The notes under the pieces are model-generated. The model was not told the DNA's origin, made no database searches, and saw only the letters and a list, made by a program, of their open reading frames with translations. A program made the position numbers and the translations under genes. This document shows positions 42,203-49,907 of a DNA stretch of 64,000 nucleotides, piece by piece (the first letter of the stretch is position 1; each line of letters begins with the position of its first letter). Location: the NCBI RefSeq assembly GCF_947331435.1, contig NZ_CAMZOF010000008.1, positions 62,001 through 126,000 on the forward strand, written 5' to 3'. Source of the stretch: Pelagibius sp. Alg239-R121 (lineage in GTDB: Bacteria; Pseudomonadota; Alphaproteobacteria; Kiloniellales; Kiloniellaceae).

Positions 42203-42433
42203 GACGACTTCTGCAGCCGCTGCCGGGTTTTTGAGGATGTCTGTCCGCCTTTCGCGACCGGGCCGGAAAAGCAAATGGTGCACGGCGTCGAAAAATGCTT
42301 CATCGATTTCGACAAGTGCATCTCCTGCTTCGCCGACACCTCTGGCTGCGCCATCTGCATCGCCGTCTGCCCCTGGTCGCGGCCGGGTGCCGGCATGAAG
42401 CTGGCGCGCTGGCGGGAGCGGGATGAGGGCTAG
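42203..42433 (+). pseudogene. Truncated duplicate of the reductive-dehalogenase-like C-terminus
   Basis: Seventy-six codons read DDFCSRCRVFEDVCPP, GPEKQMVHGVEKCFIDFDKC, SGCAICIAVCPWSRPGAG and stop. This is the last quarter of the gene at 38724-39713 (its codons from about 248 on). One cluster Cys is changed to Phe (CRVFED for CRVCED), Trp279 is Cys, and four codons near the end are deleted. No start or N-terminal part precedes it. The DNA similarity continues past both stop codons for about 80 bases, so this is a segmental duplication that has decayed, not a gene. Confidence 0.85.
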
Positions 42434-42771
42434 GAGTGAGCGGGGTGGCTGTCGGTGATTGGCCAAACGGGCTGCAGGCTGTCCGACAGCCGGTCACAGC
42501 CCTTCGCCGGAGCGTTGCGGCGGGCGACACAATTGGCGTGGATCCGTCGAGAGCGTCACCGAACAAAGGCAGGTGTCAGGCCACCAAAGTTCGTGAGCGA
42601 GCCTGCGTTGAAAGACTGCACAAAACCGGACCTGGCCTTGTTCTCTCAAATCCGCCACCCCGGCGGGGCTGGGGTGGCGGAAGGGTCAATTGGTATATGC
42701 TTTGCTACCGTCCCGATTGCAAACGTGCCATGACAATCAGGGCAAGGCAGCTTGGGTTCCCCGATGCCGGA
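42434..42771. other. Gap before the YHS gene, with a GC-rich hairpin
   Basis: The first 80 bases belong to the duplicated segment also found after 39713. A perfect 10-bp stem, CCGCCACCCC (42652-42661) / GGGGTGGCGG (42671-42680), lies about 90 bases downstream of the minus-strand YHS gene and may terminate it, though no T run follows. I see no gene. Confidence 0.45.
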
Positions 42772-43203
42772 TCAATATGGAGCTATTCGGACCCAGTTGT
42801 CGTCGCCCTGGGAAATGTGGTTGGGGATGTCCGCGCGCCATTTCTTCTGGGCGCCTTCGTGGACCTTGATATAGAGCTTGTTGTCTACAATCTGCCAGAC
42901 TTGGGGATCCCCGGGCCTCTTGTAGTTCTGCGAGGCCGCCCAGGCACAGTAGCCATCGTACTGCGGTGCATAAGCAGATGGATTCGCCTTGAACTTGTCG
43001 CGGTTTTCTTCCGATGCGAAGTACCACACGGCACCATTCCAGAAGTGATGGAACTTGGCACGTCCCTGGGTCGGTTCGCCCGCGGTGAAATAGGCGACAG
43101 TGTCGTAGCCGCCGATCGCCGTTGCCAGTTGGTTGGTGGCATGGGCCACAGAAGACACTGCACCTGCAAGCAGGAACGCCGTGGCCATTAAGAGTTTCTT
43201 CAT
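42772..43203 (-). CDS. Exported YHS domain protein
   Basis: A 143-residue protein with a Sec signal peptide (MKKLLMATAFLLAGAVSSVAHA, cleavage near residue 22) and one YHS domain: GGYDTVAYFTAGEPTQG, FHHFWNGAVWYFASEENRDKFKANPSAYAPQYDGYCAWA as separate stretches. The family is linked to metal binding, notably copper, but the role here is unknown. The start at 43203 has a GAGG site; the longer frame to 43251 does not begin with a signal peptide. It is divergent from the DUF6502 gene, and the 207 bases between contain two inverted repeats. Confidence 0.88.
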   Translation of the reverse strand: MKKLLMATAFLLAGAVSSVAHATNQLATAIGGYDTVAYFTAGEPTQGRAKFHHFWNGAVWYFASEENRDKFKANPSAYAPQYDGYCAWAASQNYKRPGDPQVWQIVDNKLYIKVHEGAQKKWRADIPNHISQGDDNWVRIAPY

Positions 43204-43312
43204 GACATATTTCCTCATGTGCTGAACAGACGCTTTTGTCAGAAAACGCAAACACCAAAAGTCCGTTCAATGTTCTGGTTGCTTGGATGTCAGTCTTGAC
43301 GTAAAAAGTTTG

Positions 43313-43362
43313 ATGGGAAAAATTCCCATTGTACAATAACCTCGTTATCACAAAATGTTGTG
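43313..43362. promoter_or_regulatory. Two inverted repeats in the YHS/DUF6502 divergent promoter region
   Basis: ATGGGAA-AAA-TTCCCAT (43313-43329) is a perfect inverted repeat with 7-base arms. It is followed by TTGTACAA (43329-43336) and CACAA-AATG-TTGTG (43349-43362). Their position between divergent genes suggests operators, but no regulator is encoded nearby. Confidence 0.4.
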
Positions 43363-43410
43363 CTGAGTTTTACAAACTGCTGCGCCGGATTTAAATGTAC
43401 CGCTAGGACC

Positions 43411-44166
43411 ATGGCGAATGACGACAAAATATCAGCAGAACAGTCGCTTGCAGCGATCATGACACCGATTGCCCGGCTCATGATTGAAAACGATGTAATG
43501 CTGAATGATGCAGTGAAGCTTTTGAAGGCCGCGCTGGTCGAAACCGCCTTTGCCAAGGTTCCCGATGCATCTGCGAGCCACGTCAGCCTGATGACCGGTG
43601 TGCACCGCAAGGACACCAAGCGGCTGGAGCGCAAGGATCCAATGCCCGAACGCAGCTCTGCGGCGGCCCGTGTCTTGACGATCTGGCAGAACGATCCAGT
43701 GTTCCAGGGCGCGGACGGCCCGCGCGATCTGCCGCGTGATGGCGAAGACGGTTTTGATGCGCTAGTCCGGTCCGCCAAGGTTGATGCCGCGCCCGCTACC
43801 GTCCTATCGCTGTTGCGCAATACCGGAAATGTCGAGGAGCACGATGGCAATATCCGCCTTGTTTCAACCGTGCTTGTGCCCGTTGATAGCTCAGAGAAAC
43901 TGAAGGCTGCGGTGGCGACCCTGCTGCCGCATCTGGAGACGACCATCGGCAATGTAGTCGGCGACAAGCCGCAGTGGGATCGGGCGTTGCGCTATTCGCA
44001 CCTGTCGCAAGCCGCTGCCAGGTCGCTTGAGGAAAAAGGCGCGAAACTGGCCCTGGAGATGCTCCAGACGCTCAATGCGGAAGCCAAGAAACTGCAACAG
44101 GAAGAAGAAGGATCGACCCTCTTCGTTGCGGGGACCTTCATGCATACGAAGGAAAAAGAGGCATGA
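43411..44166 (+). CDS. DUF6502 family protein
   Basis: A 251-residue soluble protein. Residues about 15-75 look like a helical DNA-binding-type domain: IARLMIENDVMLNDAVKLLKAALVETAF, then SHVSLMTGVHRKDTKRL, which reads like a helix-turn-helix segment. The rest is helical with a long C-terminal helix. DUF6502 proteins have no known function. I start it at the ATG at 43411 rather than 43360 because the extra residues are Cys-rich and unlike the family. The stop overlaps the DUF5666 start by four bases; the two families often occur together. Confidence 0.78.
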   Translation: MANDDKISAEQSLAAIMTPIARLMIENDVMLNDAVKLLKAALVETAFAKVPDASASHVSLMTGVHRKDTKRLERKDPMPERSSAAARVLTIWQNDPVFQGADGPRDLPRDGEDGFDALVRSAKVDAAPATVLSLLRNTGNVEEHDGNIRLVSTVLVPVDSSEKLKAAVATLLPHLETTIGNVVGDKPQWDRALRYSHLSQAAARSLEEKGAKLALEMLQTLNAEAKKLQQEEEGSTLFVAGTFMHTKEKEA

Positions 44167-44990
44167 AGCGGATATTGCTGGTCTTGAGCCTCATGATGAT
44201 TGTGACGCCGATTTTCGGTGATGAAAAGGAAGGCGGGATCGTCGGCACGGGGGTTGTCGGCAGTGTCACAGGTGTCGACCAGTTTGAAGTCAGCGGCATG
44301 CGCTTTGGATTTTCCTCGGACCTTGAACTGAAAGGCTTGAAAAGCCTGGAAGACCTGCGCATGGGGATGACACTGGTGCTGAGCACGGCACCGGACGGCA
44401 ATGCCTGGCAGGCCACACAACTGCGTCACCTACCGGTGCTTTCCGGGCCGGTAACCGGACCCAATGAAGTGATGGGGGTGCCGGTGACCGGTGATCTAGA
44501 GGATGCAGCATCGGTAACGGTTGATGGATTCTGGTCTAAGACAGGTGTCGTTGCGTCGCGCATATCGCCGGCTCCGGCGGGGCTTCAGCAGGTCACCGGG
44601 GTCTATGATGCGGATCAGGCAACGGTCGGAAGGGTTAAAGTACAGGCTGCACCATCGCTTAGCCTTGCTGACGGCAAGATCTTCACGGTCACCGGACGCT
44701 TTGAAAACGACCTTCTGGTCGCCGAAACCGTCGAAACCGAACTGTTCATGGGCAATGCGCCGGACCTGATTCTCGTTGAAGGTTTCTTTTCTGAGCCCAA
44801 CGAAAAGGACGAGGTCAGCCTAAATGGTGTCGCCGTTGCTGCGGCAACTGAGGGCGGCGCCATCGATCCGGCCACTCAGGTCAGGCGCTGTGCTCTGCGC
44901 GGCCGTCTGGATTTCGCCCTGAGCGACCTGCCCGCCAATGAGCTTGCAACAATCGAGTCCTTCTGCGCCACCGTCCTGCCACGGGAATGA
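44163..44990 (+). CDS. DUF5666 family exported protein
   Basis: A 275-residue protein with a signal peptide (MKRILLVLSLMMIVTPIFG, about residue 19) and repeated beta-rich OB-like segments: GTGVVGSVTGVDQFEVSGMRFGF, LRMGMTLVLSTAPDGN, then VNGVYDADQATVGRVKV-like and FTVTGRFENDLLVAETVE. These are typical of DUF5666 repeats that read 'variable strand, then conversion to a limit'. It is translationally coupled to the DUF6502 gene, which suggests one system with a cytoplasmic and a periplasmic partner. Function unknown. Confidence 0.8.
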   Translation: MKRILLVLSLMMIVTPIFGDEKEGGIVGTGVVGSVTGVDQFEVSGMRFGFSSDLELKGLKSLEDLRMGMTLVLSTAPDGNAWQATQLRHLPVLSGPVTGPNEVMGVPVTGDLEDAASVTVDGFWSKTGVVASRISPAPAGLQQVTGVYDADQATVGRVKVQAAPSLSLADGKIFTVTGRFENDLLVAETVETELFMGNAPDLILVEGFFSEPNEKDEVSLNGVAVAAATEGGAIDPATQVRRCALRGRLDFALSDLPANELATIESFCATVLPRE

Positions 44991-45097
44991 GGCATTGCCG
45001 GCCGACTTCCTCGCAAAAAACAAGCAAAGGCTTCGGACGTTGGCTCAGTAACCGGCAACCGCCAGGGCATCATGCAAAGCGCCACCACGACCGGCCT

Positions 45098-45283
45098 TCA
45101 GTGTGTCCCTTCGCCTTCCCCCGGCGTGGTCCGCGTTAGCTCCTGTTCCGCCGCTAAAATCCGTCTCCACACCACTTGGCCCTCAAGGCCGCCGTTCTCG
45201 AGCATCGCGTTGTCGCACATAGCTGCTTCAAGCGGTGAATCATCTCCGAAATCAAGGGTTAGCTCAGGTCTCGTTTTGTGCAT
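45098..45283 (-). CDS. Small conserved hypothetical protein
   Basis: A 61-residue frame: LTLDFGDDSPLEAAMCDNAM, then LENGGLEGQVVWRRILAAEQEL and a GEGEGTH end. The AML.. GGL.GQ.VW.RIL.A..EL pattern recalls small hypothetical proteins found across Alphaproteobacteria, so I think it is real, although no ribosome site stands out. It is convergent with the DUF5666 gene. The remaining bases between 44991 and 45465 hold no other gene. Confidence 0.5.
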   Translation of the reverse strand: MHKTRPELTLDFGDDSPLEAAMCDNAMLENGGLEGQVVWRRILAAEQELTRTTPGEGEGTH

Positions 45284-45338
45284 ATTAAAATTCGAGAGAA
45301 TCAGTTCGTAGCTCTGGCAAACAGGCCAGAAAAAGTGG

Positions 45339-45363
45339 GGGCGCGGGGGAATGTGTTCCCCCG
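45339..45363. repeat. Hairpin repeat, copy 1
   Basis: The sequence GGCGCGGGGGAATGTGTTCCCCCG contains a perfect stem (CGGGGGAA / TTCCCCCG, loop TGTG, 45344-45363). A close copy in the same orientation lies at 46208-46230. The two copies sit on either side of the lipoprotein gene. Confidence 0.7.
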
Positions 45364-45465
45364 AAATTCAAGCTTGCAGCCTACTTTTGAAAAGGTGCGA
45401 AACTAACCCGCCGTCGCCGCAAAATAACTTCGAGGAAGTTCAGCCCTTCGCCAGCACCCGTCCAG

Positions 45466-46131
45466 CTATAACGCAGATGCTGAAGCGACCGATTGCCCGC
45501 CTCGTGACTTGATCATCTTCCGCAAGGCTTTGGTCAAGGACTCTTGCAAGGGGCCCTCAAATGCAGCGCCTGTCGGCATCGGGATGATGATCGTGTCGCA
45601 GTCGGTTTCGGAGGCTGTTTCCGAAAAGCTCTCCGATGTTTCCTGGCCATCCGGCGTGATCTCCGTCACGACGAAGGTTGAGGTTATTCGCGACGTCCAC
45701 TTTGAGCACAGCCCTGCACCGGACTGGTAGGTCAGTCCCTTCAGCACCAGTTCGAGTCTGATCCGGGTCGTCGCATCTGGGTCGATCTCAAACAAGCGTG
45801 TGGCGGCCTCTTGAAGCAGGGGCTCAGTATCCTCCTCCAGGAGATAATCGGAGTTCAGGTAAATCTTTTGGAAGCCGCGAAAGTGATGGGTTCGCGACTT
45901 GACAATGATCGTTCCCTTGACGGGCGCGACGAACTCGATGGCGGCGATTTTTTCTCGCTGGACTTGAATCTGCTCAGGTCCTTCCAGAGACCCAAATTCG
46001 GGTATGCTCACGTCAAAATCCGCAACTCCGGGTTCTCTTGCCGCAAGGCCGCAACCCGAGAGCGCAAGTGCACAGAGACTGGCAACGATGAGCCGAAACA
46101 AAATCGAGCGTTCAAAGGCCGCAAGTTGCAT
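45466..46131 (-). CDS. Putative lipoprotein
   Basis: A 221-residue protein starting at 46131 with a lipoprotein signal (ILFRLIVASLCALALSGC, lipid-anchored Cys27). The frame is open further upstream, but that part is Arg-rich and spurious. Mature sequence: FDVSIPEFGSLEGPEQIQVQREK, KGTIIVKSRTHHFRGFQKIYLNSDYLL and a basic C-terminal tail (ALRKMIKSRGG). I do not recognise a family. The gene follows motB by about 135 bases on the same strand, but a repeat hairpin lies between, and a second copy of the repeat follows the gene. Confidence 0.65.
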   Translation of the reverse strand: MQLAAFERSILFRLIVASLCALALSGCGLAAREPGVADFDVSIPEFGSLEGPEQIQVQREKIAAIEFVAPVKGTIIVKSRTHHFRGFQKIYLNSDYLLEEDTEPLLQEAATRLFEIDPDATTRIRLELVLKGLTYQSGAGLCSKWTSRITSTFVVTEITPDGQETSESFSETASETDCDTIIIPMPTGAAFEGPLQESLTKALRKMIKSRGGQSVASASAL

Positions 46132-46207
46132 AAGGGTTCCCAACTGATCTTTTCTACAATGAGTATAGATCTTGATAGAGGAGCCTATCATTGGATGCAA
46201 AGCCAAG

Positions 46208-46230
46208 GTGGCGCGGGGAACGTGTTCCCT
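46208..46230. repeat. Hairpin repeat, copy 2
   Basis: GTGGCGCGGGGAACGTGTTCCCT matches copy 1 (45339-45363) in sequence and direction, with a shorter stem (GGGAA/TTCCC, loop CGTG). On the plus strand it is followed by AAAAAGCTTTTTTTT. It lies just after motB on the minus strand. Confidence 0.7.
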
Positions 46231-46267
46231 CAAAAAGCTTTTTTTTAACCTCCGGAGCCTCGCGACC

Positions 46268-47257
46268 TCAGCCCGCCGTCGCGCTCGCCTCTTGCCCCTC
46301 GACCGCCTTGTTCTCCCGCAACAGGATGATCGAGATCCGCCGGTTTTGGGGGGATGTCGGGTCTTCCACAATCAGGGGGTCCTGCGCTGCGCGGCCCACT
46401 ACCGAGACCACGCGGTCGGGGGCGAGGCCTTCGCTAATCAGGGCACGGCGGCTGGCGTTGGCGCGGTCGGTGGAAAGTTCCCAGTTGGTATAGCCGTCGT
46501 CGCCACGGAAAGGCGTGGCGTCGGTGTGGCCCTTGATGGAGATCTTCTGAGGCAGGTTGCTGACGGCCTTGACCACCAGGCCCATAAGTTCGGTGGTGTG
46601 TTCGAAAGGATCGGCTTTGCCCGACGGGAACATGGACTTGCGGCTCTGGTCCACCAGTTGGATGCGCAGGCCCTCCGGCGTGTGATCGACCACCAGATTG
46701 TTCACCAGTTCTGCCAGTTCGGGCGCTTCCTCGATCGCCTGCTTTAAGGCGGCTTCGGCGGCTTCGAACTGCTCGGTCTCTTCCTCGAACTTCGCCTTCT
46801 GTTCGGCGAGAGCCGCGGCGGCCGCGGCTTCTTCGGCCTCGCGGGCAGCCTTGGCCTCGGCGGTTTCGGTCACAGGCGCGTCAGGATCCGGTTCACCTGG
46901 CGGCGCGTCCGGATCGTCGACGGCTTCCTCCGAGGGGCCCAACGTGACTTCGACGCCAATGGCCGAACGCTCCGAGATCATGGCGCCGTCCGGGCTCATG
47001 GTCCGGCCGGCCAGCACGCCGTCGGAACCGCTGGTCGATGAAGAGACGCGGGGGTTTGGGGTGAAGTAGTCGGCGATGCCTTCCTTCTGCTCTTCCGAGG
47101 TGTTGGCCAGCAACCACATCAGCAGGAAGAAGGCCATCATGGCGGTCACGAAGTCGGCGTAGGCAATCTTCCAGGCGCCGCCATGAGCGGCGTGGCCACC
47201 CTTCTTGACCTTCTTGATAATGATGGTGTTGCCACCATCTCCATCGCCGTCAGCCAT
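46268..47257 (-). CDS. motB: Flagellar motor protein MotB
   Basis: MotB anchors the flagellar stator to peptidoglycan and provides the proton-binding aspartate. The 329-residue protein has a basic cytoplasmic start (IIIKKVKKGGHAAHGGAWK), one membrane segment with the channel Asp35 in AYADFVTAMMAFFLLMWLL, and a plug region. A long acidic Ala/Glu-rich linker follows (about 100-180, probably helical). The OmpA-like peptidoglycan-binding domain (about 205-320) contains IKGHTDATPF and ELSTDRANASRRALI. It lies 46 bases after motA; no other flagellar genes are in the window. Confidence 0.95.
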   Translation of the reverse strand: MADGDGDGGNTIIIKKVKKGGHAAHGGAWKIAYADFVTAMMAFFLLMWLLANTSEEQKEGIADYFTPNPRVSSSTSGSDGVLAGRTMSPDGAMISERSAIGVEVTLGPSEEAVDDPDAPPGEPDPDAPVTETAEAKAAREAEEAAAAAALAEQKAKFEEETEQFEAAEAALKQAIEEAPELAELVNNLVVDHTPEGLRIQLVDQSRKSMFPSGKADPFEHTTELMGLVVKAVSNLPQKISIKGHTDATPFRGDDGYTNWELSTDRANASRRALISEGLAPDRVVSVVGRAAQDPLIVEDPTSPQNRRISIILLRENKAVEGQEASATAG

Positions 47258-47303
47258 CTAACATTGTCTCCCTCCGTTTTTCCCGTTGTCGCCAGGGGCC
47301 TGT

Positions 47304-48170
47304 CTAGGCGGGCGCGGGCAGGGCGTCTGAGGCTTCCTCGACCTCTGCGAAGCTGGGCCGGGTGTGAGACAGCAGACACTTGCGGGCGTATTCAACAGAG
47401 ACTGTCGGCGGATTGCCGGCCATGTGGGAGAGCATGCCCGACTTGATGCACTCGTAATATTTTGAGTCCTCCGCGACGACCACGTTGAAGGCGCCCGCCA
47501 TGGGGCTGATCACGCCGTAGGCCATGAAGATTCCGAAAAAGGTACCGACCAGCGCCGCACCGATCAGTCCGCCCAGAATCTCCGGCGGGGCGGAAATTGA
47601 GCCCATGGTCTTGATCACGCCCAGGACCGCCGCGACGATGCCTAGTGCGGGCAAGCTTTCGCCCAGACCGCCGATGGCGGCGCCGACCGCGTGCTCCTCT
47701 TCGTGATGGGTTTCCAATTCGAGATCCATAATGGCCTCGACCTCGTGCGGATTGTTGGCGCCAAGGGACATTAGCCGCAGATAGTCGCACACGAAATCGA
47801 CCGCGTGATGGTCTGAATTGAACTTGGGAAACTCGGCGAAGAGCGAGGATTCATGCGGGTTCTCGATGTGTGGTTCGAGCGCCAGCATGCCCTTGGTCTT
47901 GGCCAGTCGGTAGATCTGGTACTGCAGGGTTAGCAGCTCCAGAAAATCTTCCTTCTTGTAGGTCGGGCCTTTGAACATCCGGCCGAAGGCTTTGCCGACC
48001 CCACCCAGGATTGCCTTGGAATTGCTGGTGACGATAAAGGCGCCAAGACCGCCACCGAGGATAATGACGAACTCGAACGGCTCCCAAAGCACGCCGAGCT
48101 TTCCGCCCATGGCGACATAGCCGCCCGCGACGCAGCCGAAGACAACGACAAGACCAATGATTATAAACAT
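47304..48170 (-). CDS. motA: Flagellar motor protein MotA
   Basis: MotA forms the stator ion channel around MotB and pushes on the rotor. The ATG at 48170 gives 288 residues, the usual length, with MFIIIGLVVVFGCVAGGYVAMGG as the first membrane segment; a TTG nine codons earlier has no ribosome site. Four membrane segments are present. In the cytoplasmic loop are the family segments LLTLQYQIYRLAKTKGMLALE and DLELETHHEEE. The last membrane pair follows ALGIVAAVLGVIKTM. The motA-motB pair is transcribed on the minus strand. Confidence 0.95.
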   Translation of the reverse strand: MFIIIGLVVVFGCVAGGYVAMGGKLGVLWEPFEFVIILGGGLGAFIVTSNSKAILGGVGKAFGRMFKGPTYKKEDFLELLTLQYQIYRLAKTKGMLALEPHIENPHESSLFAEFPKFNSDHHAVDFVCDYLRLMSLGANNPHEVEAIMDLELETHHEEEHAVGAAIGGLGESLPALGIVAAVLGVIKTMGSISAPPEILGGLIGAALVGTFFGIFMAYGVISPMAGAFNVVVAEDSKYYECIKSGMLSHMAGNPPTVSVEYARKCLLSHTRPSFAEVEEASDALPAPA

Positions 48171-48281
48171 GCGCGCCCAGGTTTTTAGTTGCGACAATTT
48201 GAGTAAAGTTAGATCGATATCGGTTAATAACCTGTTTAAGCGGGGAAAATCAGGTTGCCATGGAACGGAGCCTCGCCGGTG

Positions 48282-48965
48282 CTACAGACGGTATAGCAGC
48301 AAGCGCGTTTCCCGCCGATCCTCGACCTCGAGCGTCGCCTCGGGTAAGACCTCCGGTACCGCAAAGGAATTGCTGATCAGCAGGCTGCCAGTCTGCATCT
48401 CGGCTCTTGCCTTTTCGTAAATCCGGGGCATTGGCTCCGGCGAGAGGAAGCAGTAGACCAGATCGTAGTCGGCCAGATCCTGCTTCCAGAGGTCGCCGTA
48501 TCTGATCGACAAGTTTGAAAGACCGCTGAGGGCAACGCGCAAACGCGCGATTGCGAAGGGCAAAGGCGCCGACTCGATGCCGACGAACGAGGCCTCCGGG
48601 CACTGTCGGGCCAGATAGAGCAGGGCGCCACCCAGGCCACAGCCGACGTCCGTTGCCTTGAAGTCGTTTCCCTTGCGCGTGCTTTCCCTGGTGATCAAAT
48701 CCTGCAGCGTCCGCCAGGTGGTGCGGTTGGTCAGGTAGAGCGGCACCCTGTCATCTGCGCTGTTCCAGAACACCAGGGCCAGGGCGATAAACACCACCGG
48801 ATAGACCCAGCTCGGCAGATTGAGAGACAGTGCCAAGGCTACGGCTGCAGGGATCACCAGATTGATCGGCAACCACCATCTGGCCAAACCCATGACCTGT
48901 CCGAGGCCGGCTGCGATAACGCCCTGCACGGCCAATAGCGCGGGCAGGGGAAGGATAAGATCCAT
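48282..48965 (-). CDS. Membrane-anchored class I SAM-dependent methyltransferase
   Basis: A 227-residue protein. Two or three hydrophobic segments occupy residues about 1-65 (LPALLAVQGVIAAGLGQVMG; LPINLVIPAAVALALSLNL; YPVVFIALALVFW). A Rossmann-type methyltransferase fold follows, with the SAM motif ATDVGCGLGGALLYLA (about 105-120) and the acidic motif FVGIESAPL. The frame stays open and plausible upstream of the ATG at 48965 (LIRAVFAQLTGAAIVIGGQQILG, another hydrophobic stretch) without a standard start, so the gene may begin earlier or be damaged there. Substrate unknown. Confidence 0.75.
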   Translation of the reverse strand: MDLILPLPALLAVQGVIAAGLGQVMGLARWWLPINLVIPAAVALALSLNLPSWVYPVVFIALALVFWNSADDRVPLYLTNRTTWRTLQDLITRESTRKGNDFKATDVGCGLGGALLYLARQCPEASFVGIESAPLPFAIARLRVALSGLSNLSIRYGDLWKQDLADYDLVYCFLSPEPMPRIYEKARAEMQTGSLLISNSFAVPEVLPEATLEVEDRRETRLLLYRL

Positions 48966-49371
48966 CCGGCTTCCAAGGATCTGTTGTCCGCCAATGACAA
49001 TGGCGGCGCCGGTCAGCTGTGCAAAGACCGCCCGGATCAGGGGATAGCTTCTCCGGCTCCGTCGGACATGGCGAACCTCGTTCGGAGAGGGTTCGGTTTC
49101 TGGTGTTTCGGATGAGGGCAGGGGTCGGGTCTCTATTGGATCATGGAATGACGGCCGATGATTGGGAGCTTAAGCGCGCGGCCGGATGCCCGCAACTCGT
49201 CTTACGCTTGCCAAATAGTTCGCCGTGCAGCCTGCCATCGGCACACCTCTGGTTCGCATCTCCGTGGCATTTGTATGCCGGAAGGTTTCCGGAGTGGCGA
49301 AAGGTAAGATATTTATTTTTTTGGCGCCGTGCTGTATCGATGCGCGATTAACAGCGGATAAGAAGAGATCG
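48966..49371. other. Gap between divergent methyltransferase and flavin reductase genes
   Basis: The first 180 bases keep the methyltransferase frame open on the minus strand, with a hydrophobic stretch but no usable start codon; a lost start or small frameshift is possible. The flavin reductase frame is also open back to 49225, but the family begins at 49372. I see no other gene. Confidence 0.4.
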
Positions 49372-49854
49372 ATGACGTTCGATTCAAAAGATTATCGGAC
49401 AGCCCTCGGCTGCTATGCGACCGGCGTTGCGGTTGTCTCTGTGCTCGATGACGCCGGCCTGCCCCGCGGCGTGACCGTGAATTCGTTCAATTCGGTCTCG
49501 CTCGAGCCGCCGCTGGTGTCCTTCTGCATTGATAGAGCCGCGTTCAGTTTTACCTGTTTTCAGAAAGCCGAGCATTTCGTTGTTAATGTTTTGGCTGAAC
49601 AACAGGAGGCCCTCTCCACGCGCTTCGCCAGCCCCCATCCCGACAAGTGGGACGGCGTGGCCTATGAGGTCTGGGAGAGCGGCGCGCCGATCCTGCCCGG
49701 TTGTCTGGTCAATCTGGAATGCGCCCTCGATGCGATACATGATGCGGGTGATCACATTATTCTGGTCGGGCTCGTAACCAAACTTGCTTTGGGCCCGGCA
49801 GGTTCCCGGCCCTTGCTCTATTTCCGCGGCGCCTACAGCAGGATGATCGATTAA
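49372..49854 (+). CDS. Flavin reductase-like FMN-binding protein
   Basis: A 160-residue split-barrel flavoprotein of the flavin reductase (HpaC-like) family. Such proteins reduce FMN or FAD with NAD(P)H for partner monooxygenases. The family pattern is clear: FRTALGCYATGVAVVSV-like start (YRTALGCYATGVAVVS), GVTVNSFNSVSLEPPLVSFCI (about 33-53), FVVNVLAEQQEALSTRFA, and LYFRGAYS at the end. The start at 49372 follows AAGAAGAGA. No oxygenase gene is adjacent on this strand; it converges with the DUF1479 gene. Confidence 0.88.
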   Translation: MTFDSKDYRTALGCYATGVAVVSVLDDAGLPRGVTVNSFNSVSLEPPLVSFCIDRAAFSFTCFQKAEHFVVNVLAEQQEALSTRFASPHPDKWDGVAYEVWESGAPILPGCLVNLECALDAIHDAGDHIILVGLVTKLALGPAGSRPLLYFRGAYSRMID

Positions 49855-49907
49855 GATCAAAGTGAAATGTTAAGCGACAAGCTTCTGAAATCGCGATGTT
49901 TTTAGAC

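Noticed and set aside
42436-43191. 251-codon plus-strand frame opposite the YHS gene
   Set aside because: The opposite strand has a clear signal peptide and a YHS domain, and this frame has no features.
46132-46371. Extended N-terminus of the lipoprotein (80 more residues)
   Set aside because: The added part is Arg-rich and overlaps the repeat hairpin and the end of motB; the lipoprotein signal starts at 46131.
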